Assembly: GCA_038373865.1 (NCBI GenBank)
Contig: JAXGGA010002046.1
Span: 62,001-126,000, forward strand
Source: Uloborus plumipes
Lineage: Eukaryota > Arthropoda > Arachnida > Araneae > Uloboridae
Length of the DNA stretch: 64,000 nt
Direction of reading: 5' to 3'
Shown here: in pieces, positions 11,731-24,600 of the stretch
How positions within the stretch are numbered: the stretch's first letter is position 1
Layout of the letters: the number at the start of each line of letters is the position of its first letter
Made by a program: the position numbers and the translations under genes
The notes under the pieces: generated by a model
Databases searched by the model: none
What the model was told of the DNA's origin: nothing
The model's input: the letters and a program-made list of their open reading frames with translations, nothing else

Positions 11731-14700
11731 CTGAAAATAAAGGAAAAAAAATCAGTAATGTGAAATGCAAGCATAATTTTGAAAAAATAAAATGAACTCA
11801 AATGAATAATAGGTAAGTATCTTTTCTTAAAATAGGGAGATGAGCAGAACAATCCAAGGTATCCCAAAACAGTTCCCGCAAATTTAGCGACTTTTTAATC
11901 GTGCCAAAGAACCCAAATTACTAATTTAAGTATGCGGGATCACAGGTGGATAAATTTTTTTAACAGTTTGTGCATCAATAGCCATACAAGGTTAGATGCT
12001 ATGTTTTTAAAATAAATTTATTAACAGATTAGTGTTTTCCAACAAATGAGGTTTAATTTTATATCTTGGAATATAAGTTGGATTTGTGCAGGCTTAAATA
12101 TTGTGCTTTCGTTTCCAAATGAAGATATATCTCTTCATACTTACCGCTGTTATAGTTTTACGGGTACAAATGGAGCTCTATTTTTAATCATGTCAAAGTG
12201 ATGTGTTTTGAGTTCTTTCAGTTGACGAAAAAGAGAAAAGTACAGAAGCTATTATTTTTCAAAATTTTCACTGAACCAGACAACACCGGGTATTTTCGTA
12301 AGTAGATATATAACAAACAACAAAATTTAAATAAGCGTTTTACGAAGTTCAAGTGCTAACTTAAACATACAAATCATGCTCACTTATACACTAAAGGAAT
12401 CCTTTTTTGTCAGTAAACTTACTTTTGTCAGATGAGATGGAAAAGCAAATATTGTAGGAACAGCTTCTGGCTTCAATCTAACTATCAGACCACTTCGATC
12501 AAATGCATCTGGTTCAAAATGATCACTGCAAAGAACACTTCTTTTACTGGGATGCCAATCTTTCCTTCGTATGTTAACTATCCACCTGGCCAAAATTTCT
12601 GGTCTGCTAAATGGAAAACTAACAGAAAAAAATTATTCAATAGCTTTGAAATACAAAAGCAAAGGAGAAAACCATCTTCTTCAGAGGAGGGAGACTAAAT
12701 TTGATCCTACATATATATATTTTTTTTTTCAGATGACTTTGTTGAATCCAAGTGCTGGGCTACTTATTTTAACACTGAAGTTGTTTTATATACTGAATAT
12801 TAGTGTGCATTGGTAAGAACAAACAGAAAAGATCATGCTAAATGATCTTCATTAGTCTTTAAATACATACATATATGTATAGCATAAAATCCTGAAAATA
12901 CCCCCCCCCCCCCCTATTCCTCTAAACGGAAATTTATCTTAAATCCCGAATATACTTAATTTTAAAGCTCGATTATAACCCCCTCTCCTGAAATGTATCT
13001 TTTTGGTTTTGAAAAGGAGGTTTGGTTACTTTCGGGATTTTACAGTATATATATATATGTATATATATATGCATATCTATAATCCAGTGAAACTTTTATG
13101 GAACGACCACTGTCTGAAAAAAAAATGGTTGCTAACGGAGGTGGAAGCTTCAAGGCAATTTTCAAAGATGCAACAGAGAATAATACAAAAAATAGCAATA
13201 AATTTCATTCTGCTTTGAATAGATTAGTTAAGAACATTATTATGAGATCAGTATCCCTTCTAGCATTCACGTGTCTTAATCACAATAAGACAAGAAAAAA
13301 ACGATTCAATGTGATCCTAAACTTTTGGTGCCAAATTTGTCAAAATTTTTAGCAACAAAATGTCAAACAACTGCTTTTTTTTAACATTGTGCTCCCCTCC
13401 TCCCCCCCCCCCCCCCAAGAACAATGACCAATCAAAAACAAGTTTAAAGTAATTCTAAAATCAACCTAGCTAAAAATAATTTCAATGGCCCAGTATGAAC
13501 CATGAAACCTGAGCTAAAAATTTTAATGGCTCTATGCCCCATGAAACCTCTCCTCATGGGCAATATAGGGGGTAAAAGAGAAAATATTATGGCTTCAAGT
13601 AAAAAATTCTGTAGTTCCAAGTGGAAAACGAGCTTTTTTGACAGCAGTAGCAAAATAGTTTTTTTGCACACACATCAAATACTTTGAAGAAAACATTATG
13701 ACTCTGCTCCTTTATATGTTTCTAAAAGTTTAATGAAGTGAATACATAGTTTATAATTGAAGGGCTTGGGAGATAAAGGGGTTAAGTAACAAAACCGAAA
13801 TTTCGAGTAATTAACGTTCAAAGTTTTAATGTTGCAGTTGTAGCAGCTTTTTTGTTTTTTGGTTTTGTAGTTAGTGTGCGTATGAAATTGGTCTAAATGA
13901 CATCTACTTTTTAACCGACTTCAACAAAGGAGGAGGTTATACAATTCGTCTCAGAATTTTTTTTTTTGTATGTTATAAGATTACTCGAAGATGCCTGGAC
14001 CGATTTCAAAAATTTTTTTTTGTTAGAAAGGCAGGGTTGGCAAGTTTTTGACAGTCGGAGGTTTTATCCGGTTTTAACCGTGGTTTTTACCGTCATGTCA
14101 AAAACCACTTTTTGACATGGTTTTCGACATAAGTGTCGAAAACCTAAATTTCTGTCCAAAACATGTTTAAATTTGATATTGAAAATCAAAATACATTTTC
14201 AAATGAATTTGACAATTTCTGATTTCAGACACTGAAGTAAACTTTTGGAGTTTTAGGTTATTAAAATAAAGTGTAATAAGCAATCCTAATCATAATTGAA
14301 GGGCTCGGGAGTAAATAATGGTAACTAGCATTTTAAAAAATCAAACATATGGCTTTATTGCTTCGAGGAATTACTGTAACAAATTTTTTTTATTTTAAAA
14401 ATGAAGTGGGTACATTAATTAAGTGCTGTGTGTCTTGGGTATACTTAATAAATTTTTACAAGTGATTTTTTTTTTAATTTTAATTTGAAATAATAAATTT
14501 TAACTGATAAATAAACAAATAAAATAGTTTGATCAAAAGTATTTAGCAGATTTGTACACTGAGTACTAATTAATTTTGTTTTGCTTTTACTCAAAATAAA
14601 AAAAAATCACTTTGATGTAAAGATTTTTGGATTGATAAAATAGCTAATTAAAAGTTATTAAAACATTTAAACAAAACTACTTATAAACTGGATTTAACTT

Positions 14701-17700
14701 TTAATACTTTTAACTTTTTTCATGGCATAAAAAGTTAATTTAAAAGAATGAGAATTAATTTTCATTAAATTTATTAATTTAATTTTTATTAAACTAGACT
14801 GATGAGATAACTAATTGATAGTTTTTAAACATTTAAACAAAACTTCTTTAAAAACTGGATGTAAGTTTTAATATTTGTAACTTTTTTCACAGCATAACAA
14901 GTTAATTTAAAAGAATGCGAATTAATTTTCATTAAATTTATTAATTTAATTTTTATTAAACTTGATTGATAAGATAACTAATTGATAGTTATAAAAACAT
15001 TTAAACAAAGCTACTTCAAAAGCTGGATTTGAGTTTTAATATTTAACTTTTTTCACGGCAAAACAAGTTAGTTTAAAAGAATGAGAAATAATTTTCACTA
15101 AATTTATTAATTTAATGTTTATTAAACTTGATTGATAAGATGCATAAATTTTATTTAATATTTTTCAGGATGAGAAACCTTATATGTTTATAAAAAATCT
15201 CAATAACCACTGTATTTGAGTTTTAGACAGGTTTTCGACAGCAGAAATCTTTCTAAAAAGAAATTGGGATCACAGTAATCGTAATAATGATCGTTTTGAA
15301 TGCCAGGCTTCTCTGGATTGCATAATGAAATTCATTTCTATGGTCTTTTTGAAAATTTTAAACCGAGTATTTTTCTATGTCCTGCTTTTTTCTCCTGAAC
15401 TCCAACGAACTGAAAGTCGTACCAGGTACTGATTGATTCATAATATTTCAGGTTTTATTAGTCTTAATTTACATAAGGTTCGATAAAGGAATTCTGAAGA
15501 AAGTGAGGAAAATCTCCAAATTTTTGCTCAAATTTAAAGCGATTTGTCCTAAATGATTAAATATGAAATACATTGTTACAAAACGTGATCGATATGAAAC
15601 AGTTATTATAATGATAATGAAAATTTTAAATGAAGGCTTAACTGAAGCAAACATGAAACTCATTAGCTGGCCACGTACGTAATACGTCCTAAAATTTTAT
15701 GAACCGCGAGAATCTAGTGTTGTTTTGAAATATAAATTAGTTGAAAAGCCGTTAATATTTAGCCTTTGATTAAACTAGTAGTACACAAATAAATACCAGA
15801 GAATAACAAGGATTATTTTTTATGTCAATCGTTTAAAGTTTTAGACGCGTTGATACTTTCTTTTTTTTCCTTACATAGTTTATTTTATGAAGCATTTACT
15901 TAAGTAAATTAGGTGAAGTTTTGTTATGGAAACATTACCCTATTTCATATGTACATTTACACTAAAAAGAATAAAATAAAAATATTTTCGAAAAAAACTA
16001 TAGGTGAAATGATGTTTAACTACATTTTGGCAACATTTTTCAGAGAAACCATTGAAAATTAAGAGCTGAATATTTGTACCATTACATAAATATGTGGTTG
16101 TCAATGTAGTGCATGCGAACGCGATTAAAGAACTTGGATTCATTGGAATTTATATATGTAGTTAAATTATAGTTTTGTTTTATTCTATACAATGTTTTTG
16201 CGCCTACTTCAAAACTTATGTTTAAATGCAGTGTCGATGGTGTTCAAAGAATAAAATTATTTTTTACTTTTTAGAGCACTTGCCGAGTGAAGTTCCGAAG
16301 TCGGTTCAATTATTTTTTCAAAAATATTTTTATTGATGTACCAAGTTTTATTTGCTTTTCTGTATCCATAGCTTCCCATTGTCCAGAGTGTTAATTTTTC
16401 AAAATGTAACTTAGCCAGAGGAGTATTTAGACATGAGGCCGCCCAGGGCTTTTGAAACTGCCCCCCCTTGAGGTGTTGAATTTCAGAGTTGAAAAAAAAA
16501 AAACCTTTTTTATTCACTTGACATAAAATGTATTTTCAAGGTAAACCGTGCAAAGGCCGGCCACACAGCTAGTTAAACTTGTAATCGGTTGGTTGTTTAC
16601 AACCAGCCAATTGGTAAAAATTCGTCTTTTGCGAATCTCAATTTTTACGACTACAAATCTACTCTTACATTATTAAAATCAACATTTTTAGTGGATCAAT
16701 GTTAAGTCTATGGAACAGAATTCGTTTTTAACGAGCAAGACTCGGTTTTAATGAACAATTTTTTTTATCTCGCAGTCTTTTTTCTCATCTTTCTAGTCTT
16801 ATCGTTTCTTTTTTTCCCCTGCGGTTCAATACTTTTGTATGAAAAATTCCACCAGAAGTCCAGTGTTATTAAATAAAGAACAGTATTTAATTCACTTCAT
16901 TGATGTAATTCTCGCGGCCAATCCGCCTTGCTGTCTAAAAAAAAGTTCTTCACTTTGAGTGGAAAAAGTGCCGCCCCCGCCCCCCCCAATCGTGCCAACC
17001 TGAGCTATAGCCCTATAGCCCATACGTAAATACGGCACTGAACTTAGCCCCTTCATCCTCAAGCCCTTCAATTCAGTGTGATCCTAAACTTTTGGTGTTA
17101 AATTCATCAAAACTTTTAGCAACAAAATGTCAAACAACTGTTTTTTAACACTGTGCTCCACCCCCTCAAGGACAGTGACAAATGAAAAAAAGATAAAAAT
17201 TAATTTTAAATCAACCAAGCTAAAAATAATTTCAATTACCTGGTGTGCACCCTGAAATCCGAGCTAAAAATTTTAATACTTCAGTATGCACCATGAAACT
17301 CCGACTCATAGGCAATAAAGAAAATATTGTGGCTTCAAGCAAAAAATTCTGTAGTTTCAAGAGAAAAAGAGCTTTTTTGACAGCAGAAGCAAAATAGTTT
17401 TTTGTACACACATTAAGCACTTGGAAGAAAACATTATGAATGTTCTTTTATTTGTTTCCAAAAGTTTAATGAAGTAAACACATAGTTAAAAATTCAGTAA
17501 GATAAAAAGGTTTAAGTATGATTTTTTTTTCTTATACCCATTTTCACCATCTATCATATTTCAATTACTCTTTTGCTATAATTCAGACAATGAACTACAC
17601 ATAAATTTTCTTGCCATAATGCATGGGTATAAAATAAAATTTAGTTAAAAATATTTATTAATAGCAAACAAAAGCTTCTAAGAGTTCAAAACATTTCTTC

Positions 17701-17824
17701 CTAAAATTTAGTAGAGAAGACATCTACTAATAAAAATAAATCATACTCACGTATGAACCGTTTTCCCTGAGGTTTTAAAATTCTTATGCTTATAAGAACA
17801 ATTATACGCACTACAGGTCGGCAT
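11509..17824 (-). CDS. THAP-domain zinc-finger protein (three visible exons)
   Basis: The exons, in coding order, are 17824-17751, 12618-12423 and 11730-11509 (stop TAA at 11511-11509). The joined product is about 163 aa. Exon 1 starts MPTCSAYNCSYKH, the THAP opening C-x4-C (Cys4, Cys9). Exon 2 supplies TFPFSRPEILARW, KDWHPSKRSVLCSDHF (Cys55, His58) and the family signature AVPTIF; together these are a complete C2CH THAP domain. Exon 3 encodes a basic linker (KSKKRK) and SPQKLKRKL, typical of the start of the THAP coiled coil. Splice sites are good: exon 1 ends at gtgagt, exon 2 has acceptor ttctgttag and donor gtaagt, exon 3 follows tttcag; all phases agree. THAP proteins bind DNA and usually act as nuclear regulators. 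The C-terminus after the coiled-coil start looks unusual and may be truncated or spliced to an exon I did not find. A transposase-derived origin is possible because P elements also carry THAP. Confidence 0.85.
12423..12618 (-). CDS. THAP gene exon 2 (core of THAP domain)
   Basis: The exon encodes the FP motif, the conserved Trp, the C-x2-H zinc ligands (VLCSDHF) and AVPTIF. The acceptor at 12619 is preferred over a second AG twelve bases further in, because only it restores the conserved 'H-x-FP' stretch and the normal Cys9-Cys55 spacing (45 residues). Confidence 0.85.
12882..13045. mobile_element. TA-flanked MITE in THAP intron 1
   Basis: The left end GCATAAAATCCTGAAAATA and the reverse-complemented right end CTGTAAAATCCCGAAAGTA form inverted repeats flanked by TA (12880-12881, 13046-13047). 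It is 164 bp, with an internal poly-C run, and is followed by a TA/TG microsatellite (13046-13080). Confidence 0.65.
13330..13760 (+). repeat. dispersed repeat, copy 1
   Basis: This is directly repeated at 17075-17490 with substitutions and small indels. Shared blocks include 'agcaacaaaatgtcaaacaactg', 'gctaaaaataatttcaat', 'ccatgaaac' and 'aaaaaattctgtagtt'. The open frames it contains in both copies are shared by homology of the repeat, not by coding constraint. No termini recognised. Confidence 0.7.
14032..15240 (+). mobile_element. non-autonomous hAT-like element with internal ~165 bp tandem repeats
   Basis: It begins CAGGGTTGGCAAGTTTTTGAC, followed by inverted 'gtcaaaaaccac...tgtcgaaaacc' blocks. 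The interior has about three head-to-tail units of 165 bp (marked by 'acatttaaacaaa' near 14665, 14829 and 14998). A second copy lies in the opposite orientation at 28914-29685. No target duplication was found; the right boundary is approximate. Confidence 0.65.
15990..16310 (+). repeat. foldback repeat 'cgacttcaaaac' family, partial copy
   Basis: It shares 'ttcagagaaaccattgaaaatta', 'atttgtaccattaca' and the arm 'cgcctacttcaaaacttatgtttaaa...ggtgttcaaagaataaa' with the complete copy at 58887-59270. Only the right arm is preserved; the left arm is missing. Confidence 0.65.
17075..17490 (+). repeat. dispersed repeat, copy 2
   Basis: Diverged direct copy of 13330-13760, also inside THAP intron 1. 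The two lie 3.7 kb apart with the hAT-like and foldback repeats between them. Confidence 0.7.
17751..17824 (-). CDS. THAP gene exon 1
   Basis: Twenty-four codons plus two bases. The ATG at 17824-17822 follows a nearby upstream ATG in another frame, which terminates at once. It encodes zinc ligands Cys4 and Cys9. The donor gtgagt immediately follows the partial codon AC, which exon 2 completes as Thr. Confidence 0.8.
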
Positions 17825-18385
17825 TATGTGGCATTGTTAAACTAAATCTTAACCTGAATTGAAATCCATTCAGTACTCGATCATGAGATGTAAACAAAGC
17901 AATACGCAATAATATATAAATTGCAGCTCCCGCCAAATTGGTGCCAACTTTGCGATAAAGAAGCCAAGCTGAGGTGTAGTAAGCTATCCAGCAGATAGTA
18001 GAGAGATCAGTGATTGTAACGTATCCAAGTTTGGGAATTTGCGATTGCATATATTTTTTTCATGGAGATAGATGATTTTTTTATATATTTCTTCCACGTA
18101 TGAGCAAAACGATTATTGCTATATACAGGGCCTCTCCTCTGTATTTGTACTCCATTGAAGTGAGTGAAGATTTTGGCAACATTCTTGTATATCCCTCGTT
18201 TGTTTCGTCTGCCATCTATCTTGTTGATAAATGATCAATAAAATGACAATTTAAATTGTACAGTTCTGTGTACTCTTTGTTTATCATTTGTGAGTTTACA
18301 AAAGGATTCTTTTGAACCAATTACACAAGTCTGAAACTACATGTATTGCCATAAACACATAACCTCAGGACTTATAGAAACTTAA
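17825..18385. promoter_or_regulatory. shared divergent promoter region, THAP gene / UBE2Z
   Basis: 561 bp separate the initiation codons of the two oppositely transcribed genes. No transposon terminus is visible here, in contrast to everything around it, which fits a functional intergenic promoter. It holds an E2F-like site (own entry). A minus-strand open frame starting near 18217 (MADETNEGYTRM, 45 codons) is probably incidental 5' sequence. No TATA box stands out. Confidence 0.5.
17928..17937 (-). promoter_or_regulatory. E2F-like site
   Basis: The minus strand reads TTTGGCGGGA, a match to the E2F/DP consensus TTTSSCGC-type core. It sits about 105 bp upstream of the THAP start codon and 450 bp upstream of the UBE2Z start. 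A ten-base match alone is weak evidence. Confidence 0.3.
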
Positions 18386-18603
18386 ATGTCAGAATTGAAG
18401 TTTGAATCGGTTCCTTATTTTGAAATGGCAGAGAGCACGGATCCTGAAGAAAATGAAGTAATGATGGTCAGTGTATCAGGTACTTCTTCGACTGTATTAA
18501 GTACTGCATTCGGTTTCTCTGAAAGTATACGCTGGGATCCAACAATGAGTGTTGATTGGAGCAAAGAGACCCCTTCACCTCAGTGTTTGATGCGAATAAA
18601 AAG
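18386..18603 (+). CDS. UBE2Z: UBE2Z exon 1 (residues 1-73)
   Basis: Encodes the acidic N-terminal extension and the first UBC helix (WDPTMSVDW...CLMRIKR). It ends in phase 2 at ag|gtacgc; a Helitron begins 25 bp downstream. Confidence 0.93.
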
Positions 18604-21600
18604 GTACGCTGTATTATTTTAAAGTTAACTAGGTAACCCGTGCGGAATTCCGCAAAAAAAAAAAAAAAATGTAAAATCTTGTACGTTTGCACAACATCGC
18701 CATCAACTGCCGTCGTTCTGACAACTTTTCAAAGAGATCAAAGACACGTTTACTTTTACAACTACTACAAAAGTGATACCCTATATTAAAATCAAATAAC
18801 CCAAGGCTACTACTAAACTAAATACTAACGTTATCGCAAAACTACCATAGTATTTTGAAACAATAAAAGTTACAATTAAGGTATACCGAGCTAAGCCTTG
18901 GCTTGAAATGTCGCATTTAAAATTGATTTGAGCAACAATGTAACGATTTTGACAGTTGAGCAAAAAATTTAACTTTTTCAAACTTCAATCGCTTATAATT
19001 CGCTTAAACGTGGATTTTCGAGATTCTCGTTACGCGGCGCTAGCGGAGAAACGTTCTAAAGAACGCATTTTTTTTAATCTTTCGAATGAAATCAAAATGG
19101 AGACGATACGACAATTATTTCGCTAGATAGAGTCAATTTTGTGCCCAAAAATTGAAGTTCGAATAAAAAACGAACCGACACTTTTTAGAGGGTGGGTCTA
19201 ATTTTCGTCAATAGCCCGCGGCATAAGCTTCAAAATCATAAATTTTCTTGCAATTCGATAAAGAAATGAGCGAGTTTCGACCGGGTATAGGATTCGGCTT
19301 AGAGAAATAATATATGGAGATTTCCCCTAAATATTTACAAATAAATGTATGTTTATTGAGTGTCAAAAATTAGTTTCAACAAAATTCTTACTTTACATCC
19401 CTTTTTTAAAATTATATTCTCTTCTATGATGTAATATTGATTGTGATCTTTAAAAAAATATTGTTGACAGATTGGGAGACGTCTGTTATATACAAAGATA
19501 AAAGTTCATGTTTAAAAATAGTATGTTGTTATCATAATTTTTTTCTTTTGATATTTTTATGCACAATTTATCTACAAAAATTCATATGATAGCTTTATCT
19601 CCTTACATAGTTCCTTGTAATAATTGTTCAAATGATTTAATGATTTGTACGCATAACACTTTTTGTATGTTGGGGGGTGGGGGCTTATTTTCAAAGTATG
19701 AAAATAACACCTCGCCTACTAATTTGGTTCCTTTGTGGAAAAAAATTCAGGTAACATTTTAGCAGGTTCTAAGAGGTAGCTCAATAGTGGAAAAGTTGGT
19801 ATTGCATGGGATAAATATGTAAATTGAATACTATGTTAATTTTGGAAAAAATAAAGTCAAAAACAACAGTTTTATATTTTGATTCATAAATTACAGACTT
19901 GAATTATGTAAAACTTCAAGAATCCAAAAAAATAAATAAATAAATAAAAAAAATTCAGCAGTTTGGTAACGCTGTTAAAAATATTAAATTTCAAAAAATT
20001 ATATTATTGCAATAAAGCTGGACAAAGGTTAAAGTTTTAATTACAATGATTTAAACTTCCCCAGTTGAAAAAAAAATTCTCTCTTTCATTATCATCGTGT
20101 TTAGCAAGGCTTCTTCATTGCCCTTCATATTGATGTCCATAAATTCTTAATTTATTCTTCTTACATCTTAACACTATTTGCTTAAAAATATCAACCTAAT
20201 AAGCTGTTGGAAACACAAACGTTGTTGTTATGGAATACTTATTCTTTATGTGCTTTGTTAGGAATTTCATGATCCTAGCACAAACCTGTCATTTAAATTT
20301 TTTTCCAGAGGAAGGCAAAGGGTATCTGCCTGCTCAATGCTAATTATGCCTTAAAACAACCAAAATCACTTCCAATTATGTACAAATATATTCATTTCTC
20401 ATAGCTATGGGGCATAACTAATTGCTCCCTCCTGACCTCCCCATTAAAATGATAATCCTGCCCAGCACTAATCAAGTTCTCATTACTTGAATTCTGGATA
20501 AAAGAGTCGAACTGTAATTTTATGTTATGTTATAAATACAGGAAACGTAATATAAATTGAATACTATGTAAATTTAAATAAACGTATTGAAAAGCAAAAG
20601 TTTCATAGTTTAATTCATAAACTACTAAAACCTAAATGATACAAAACTTCAAGAAAAAAAAAAAAGATTAAAAAAAATCAGCAGTTTGCTAGCGCTATTA
20701 AAAATATTCAATTTCAAAATCTATGTTATTGTAACTAAGCTGGACATGCGTGTTAATGTATTGATATTCAACTGCATGAAGAGTGATTAAACTTATCTTG
20801 AATAGTTAACGATGTATTATTATTGGTTCTTTCAGAGACATCATGACCATCTATAATGAGCCACCCCCTGGTATGTTCATAGTGCCAGATGAATCTGACA
20901 TGACTTTGGTAATGGATATTTGTTTCATAGTATTTATTTATGCTTTTCTTTAAAGATGTTTATAATATCTTCTATAAAACCAAGCTTGTGTAGTTTGTTA
21001 TCGATTCTAGAAAAAATCGACTGCTCTGGGTCTGAAAGATTTTGAGTACCATTTTTCACTCTAAAGTGCATCTTTTGTAAACTAGGACTTTGTAGACTTT
21101 TTAGGCTAATTAGCCTCTTTTTAATGTCGATCAAAGTTAAGTTTATTTGAGGATATTTTTTGACGTATGGTTAATCTAAAATAATTTAAAGTTGATAAGA
21201 AAGAAGTTCCAGGGGTCCGGCTACAGGAATTTACGGATTTATTTGTGCACTTTTCACAAAGTTATTTGTGAACAAAGCATGTAACTCAAAGACAATATGT
21301 TGGATGTGTTTTATATTGTCAAATCTAAAATCATAAATACTATCTTGCACGAATAAAAGCAAAATACAACTTTGAAAAGCACAAATACGCAGGAATACTG
21401 CTGACACATTTTTTGGCTTTAGCAGGAAGACCTTTTTCAATACAAAAAATGTCCCAAAAGCATACTTGCTAACTCTACTGTTTTTAACAGGAGATTCCCG
21501 TATTTTACCCTAGTGTCTTGTTTTCCCTTTTTTACCATTTTCTCCCGTTTTTATAGGTTAATTTTTTTAACTCATATAGATGGCGTCCGTTTTACTGTAG

Positions 21601-24600
21601 CTTTACCAAAAATTGCATGTTAGGATTTTAGATTTCAATCCTTTTGCATCTTGTAAATATTTCAATTATATTGAAAGTTGGAAGTTATTCCACTATATAC
21701 TACCACACATCTACTAATTTCATTCTTTATTTAATTTTTTTTCAATTATTTATTTATTTTTTATTCCTGATATTTGTCAAATTGTTCTTTGATTCTTTCG
21801 ACTTTCTTTGGTGGGGTATGTACTAAATTTAAGCAAAAATGCTCTTAATTTTTTTTCAAAATTTTGTATTTTTATATCTACAATTTACTAGTGTAGCTTA
21901 AATCTCAAGAAATAGATAAATCCTATTTAATTTTAATTTGATATTCATGGTATTTAAAAGCATAATATCATAAACTTAAGGCAAATTATGTAGCTGGTGA
22001 GTCATCTAATGAAATCTACTGTTTTTTTTTTCCATCAAAGGTTGGCAAGTGTGCAAAGTATGTTTTGACAAATTGCTGACAGCGTCAATTTTTTATGTAT
22101 TTTTTCAGATTCATGCATTACTTACTGGCACATTTGACACTCCCTATGAGGGTGGTTTCTTTTATCTCTTGTTGCGTTGTCCACCAGACTATCCTATTCA
22201 TGCTCCCAGAGTGAAGTGCATGACTACGGGAGAAGGGAAAGTGAGATTCAATCCTAACATCTACAAGAATGGTAAAGTGTGCCTCAGCATTTTGGGGTAG
22301 GTTTTTGTTTTTTTCTCTTCATCAGTATTGCATGTGTTTGGGAGACTCCCTTATTTTGATGCCTTCTTCAGAACATCGTAATGAAAGTTCCTTTTGCATT
22401 TAGTCCTTAAAGGTGCTTACAGTTCCTTATTTTAATGCCCCATTAAGAAAACTCCTTGAAAGCTATTATTTTATACCTTGTTATTACTTTAAAAATATCG
22501 GATTCTAAGTTTTGAAGCCAGAGAATAAAAGAATTGAAACACAAGAAACTTAATGCAAAATTTGACTTCAGTGACTCAAATTTGTATATTAATCAAAGTA
22601 AAGTATTTTAAAGATTTTCTGCAGAGCAACTAATAAATGAAAAGGTTAAAAATAAGGTAATAGCAGGGAAGGAAGTTTTCTCACTATCAGACAGGATGCT
22701 CAGAGGAACATCATAATGATTTTAAATATTTCATTCAAAACTGTCCAATGAATTACCCACTTGTAGGATTTGCACTGCATTTTACCCATTCATTACAAAA
22801 AAATGTATCAGGATCATAAAAGAAAAATTATTGCTATGTGCAAAAAATGGTAAAAAAGTCAATTTTTGGTCAATTTCACGGAAATTTATGGTTTATGTAC
22901 GAACTTAATATTGCATAAAATTCAAATAATTTTGAAGATGCATGAAAGGGGTGTTAAAAGGAAGCATTTTAATGGTAACAGAACAAAAATGGTGATTATT
23001 TGTATTTTCCAAAAAATTTTAGAAAATTGACATTTTTTCGTATTTTTAGAGAAATTCAAGCCCTGGTAAGACCCTAAAGGAGTTGCTCAAACTTGATAAT
23101 ATTTTACACGTGTATTTTACTTACACATGCACAGCTTTTGCCGGGTATTACAGAATAAGATTCCAAAATTTTTGTTTTTTGCTCCACCCTATTATACAAC
23201 GGTTACAATAAAGTATTTATGGCCCAATTCTCGCCAAGCAAACTGAGAATTTTACTGGTCTGAAGATAACATGACATAAAATAAAGCTTGTAATTCTTTT
23301 TTTCCTGAACGCACAAAATATTGTGTTTTAATTGAATATTTATGACTCGGATTTATTCAATTCTAAAGTAATTTGAAATTTTTTTTTATAAAATTAACTA
23401 TAATAATTTACAGATGAACCATTTCCGTGTGGCGGAATCTTACTAGCCTAGGCACATCGTACGCTGCCAGGTTAGGTTTGCTCTGACCGTAATTTGTTAT
23501 TAGTTATATTACGAGATCCTTATTTTTGGGGCTTTTTAGTCCTTATAAGTCCTTGATTTTTATTTTATACAGAAGTGTGTATGGATCATGCACAAGTGCT
23601 TCGTTCTAATTTCCTCTGCTTTTTAACTTTATAGAACCTGGTCAGGGCCTTCATGGAGTCCAGCTCAAAGTATATCCAGTGTTTTGTTATCCATACAGTC
23701 ACTCATGAACGAAAAACCTTACTTTAACGAACCAGGTTTTGAAAAAGTAAGTTTTTCATTCAGTTTTACAGACTTTCTTTGTTTAACAAAGAATTTATTG
23801 CAAAGTAGACTGTTCCAAGGATAGAGTAATTTAAATCAAACCCTTATTTTTTGAGCAATGACAAAGTACTGTATGTTTTCTTTTTCGACCTCAAATGTTG
23901 TGTTATTCCTCTTTCAAATTGGCAGTCTGCCGACATCTCCCGCATGGGGCCCATTCCGCACATGGTAGTGTAGAGAGACAGAGTCAGCAACAGTCCCACT
24001 GCACCACCATGCAGGACATGCTGACAGAGTGGTGTAGTGGTTAAGATGCTGGGCTCTCACCCCCAAAGGTGTGGGATCAAAACCGGCTAAAGTTGGTGAA
24101 TTTTCAAGATGCAAAAAAGTCGACAGCGTCCTTGTCGGGTGATTATGCGGCATGTAAAAGATCCCTCGTACACGTTTGGCGTGGAGTATCTACTTGAGGC
24201 AAAATGAAATTCCCAGTGCAGTTTCACATTGAATCGGTGCCTCCATCTAGTGGGGAAAGTGGGTGTCAAAATGCTCGTGGTAATGGCATTTCACTGATAG
24301 TGGTGCCACGTGAAAAAATGGGTGCCAGGCTCGGAGAATGCACAATGCCTGTGAATGGGAAGAAGCCAAGCGCAGTCCCGTTTGAAACAAACAAGAAAAC
24401 CATGCAGGACATGATAGTGAAGGAGCATACATACACACACCGCAATTTGTCATTGCGAAAAACATAATTGGAATTCAAGATATCAAAATTCAAATTATTT
24501 TTTTCTTTTTCTGTTTTCTAAAATCACTTTTTGTCTAAATTGTTGCCTTTAGCTTTTACTTTTTTATAAAAAAGAATGCTCATTTGTTTTCATTGTTCTC

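Noticed and set aside
17811..18050. 79-codon minus-strand frame upstream of the THAP start
   Set aside because: It overlaps the THAP first exon in another frame and has no splice or homology support; most likely 5' leader or promoter sequence.
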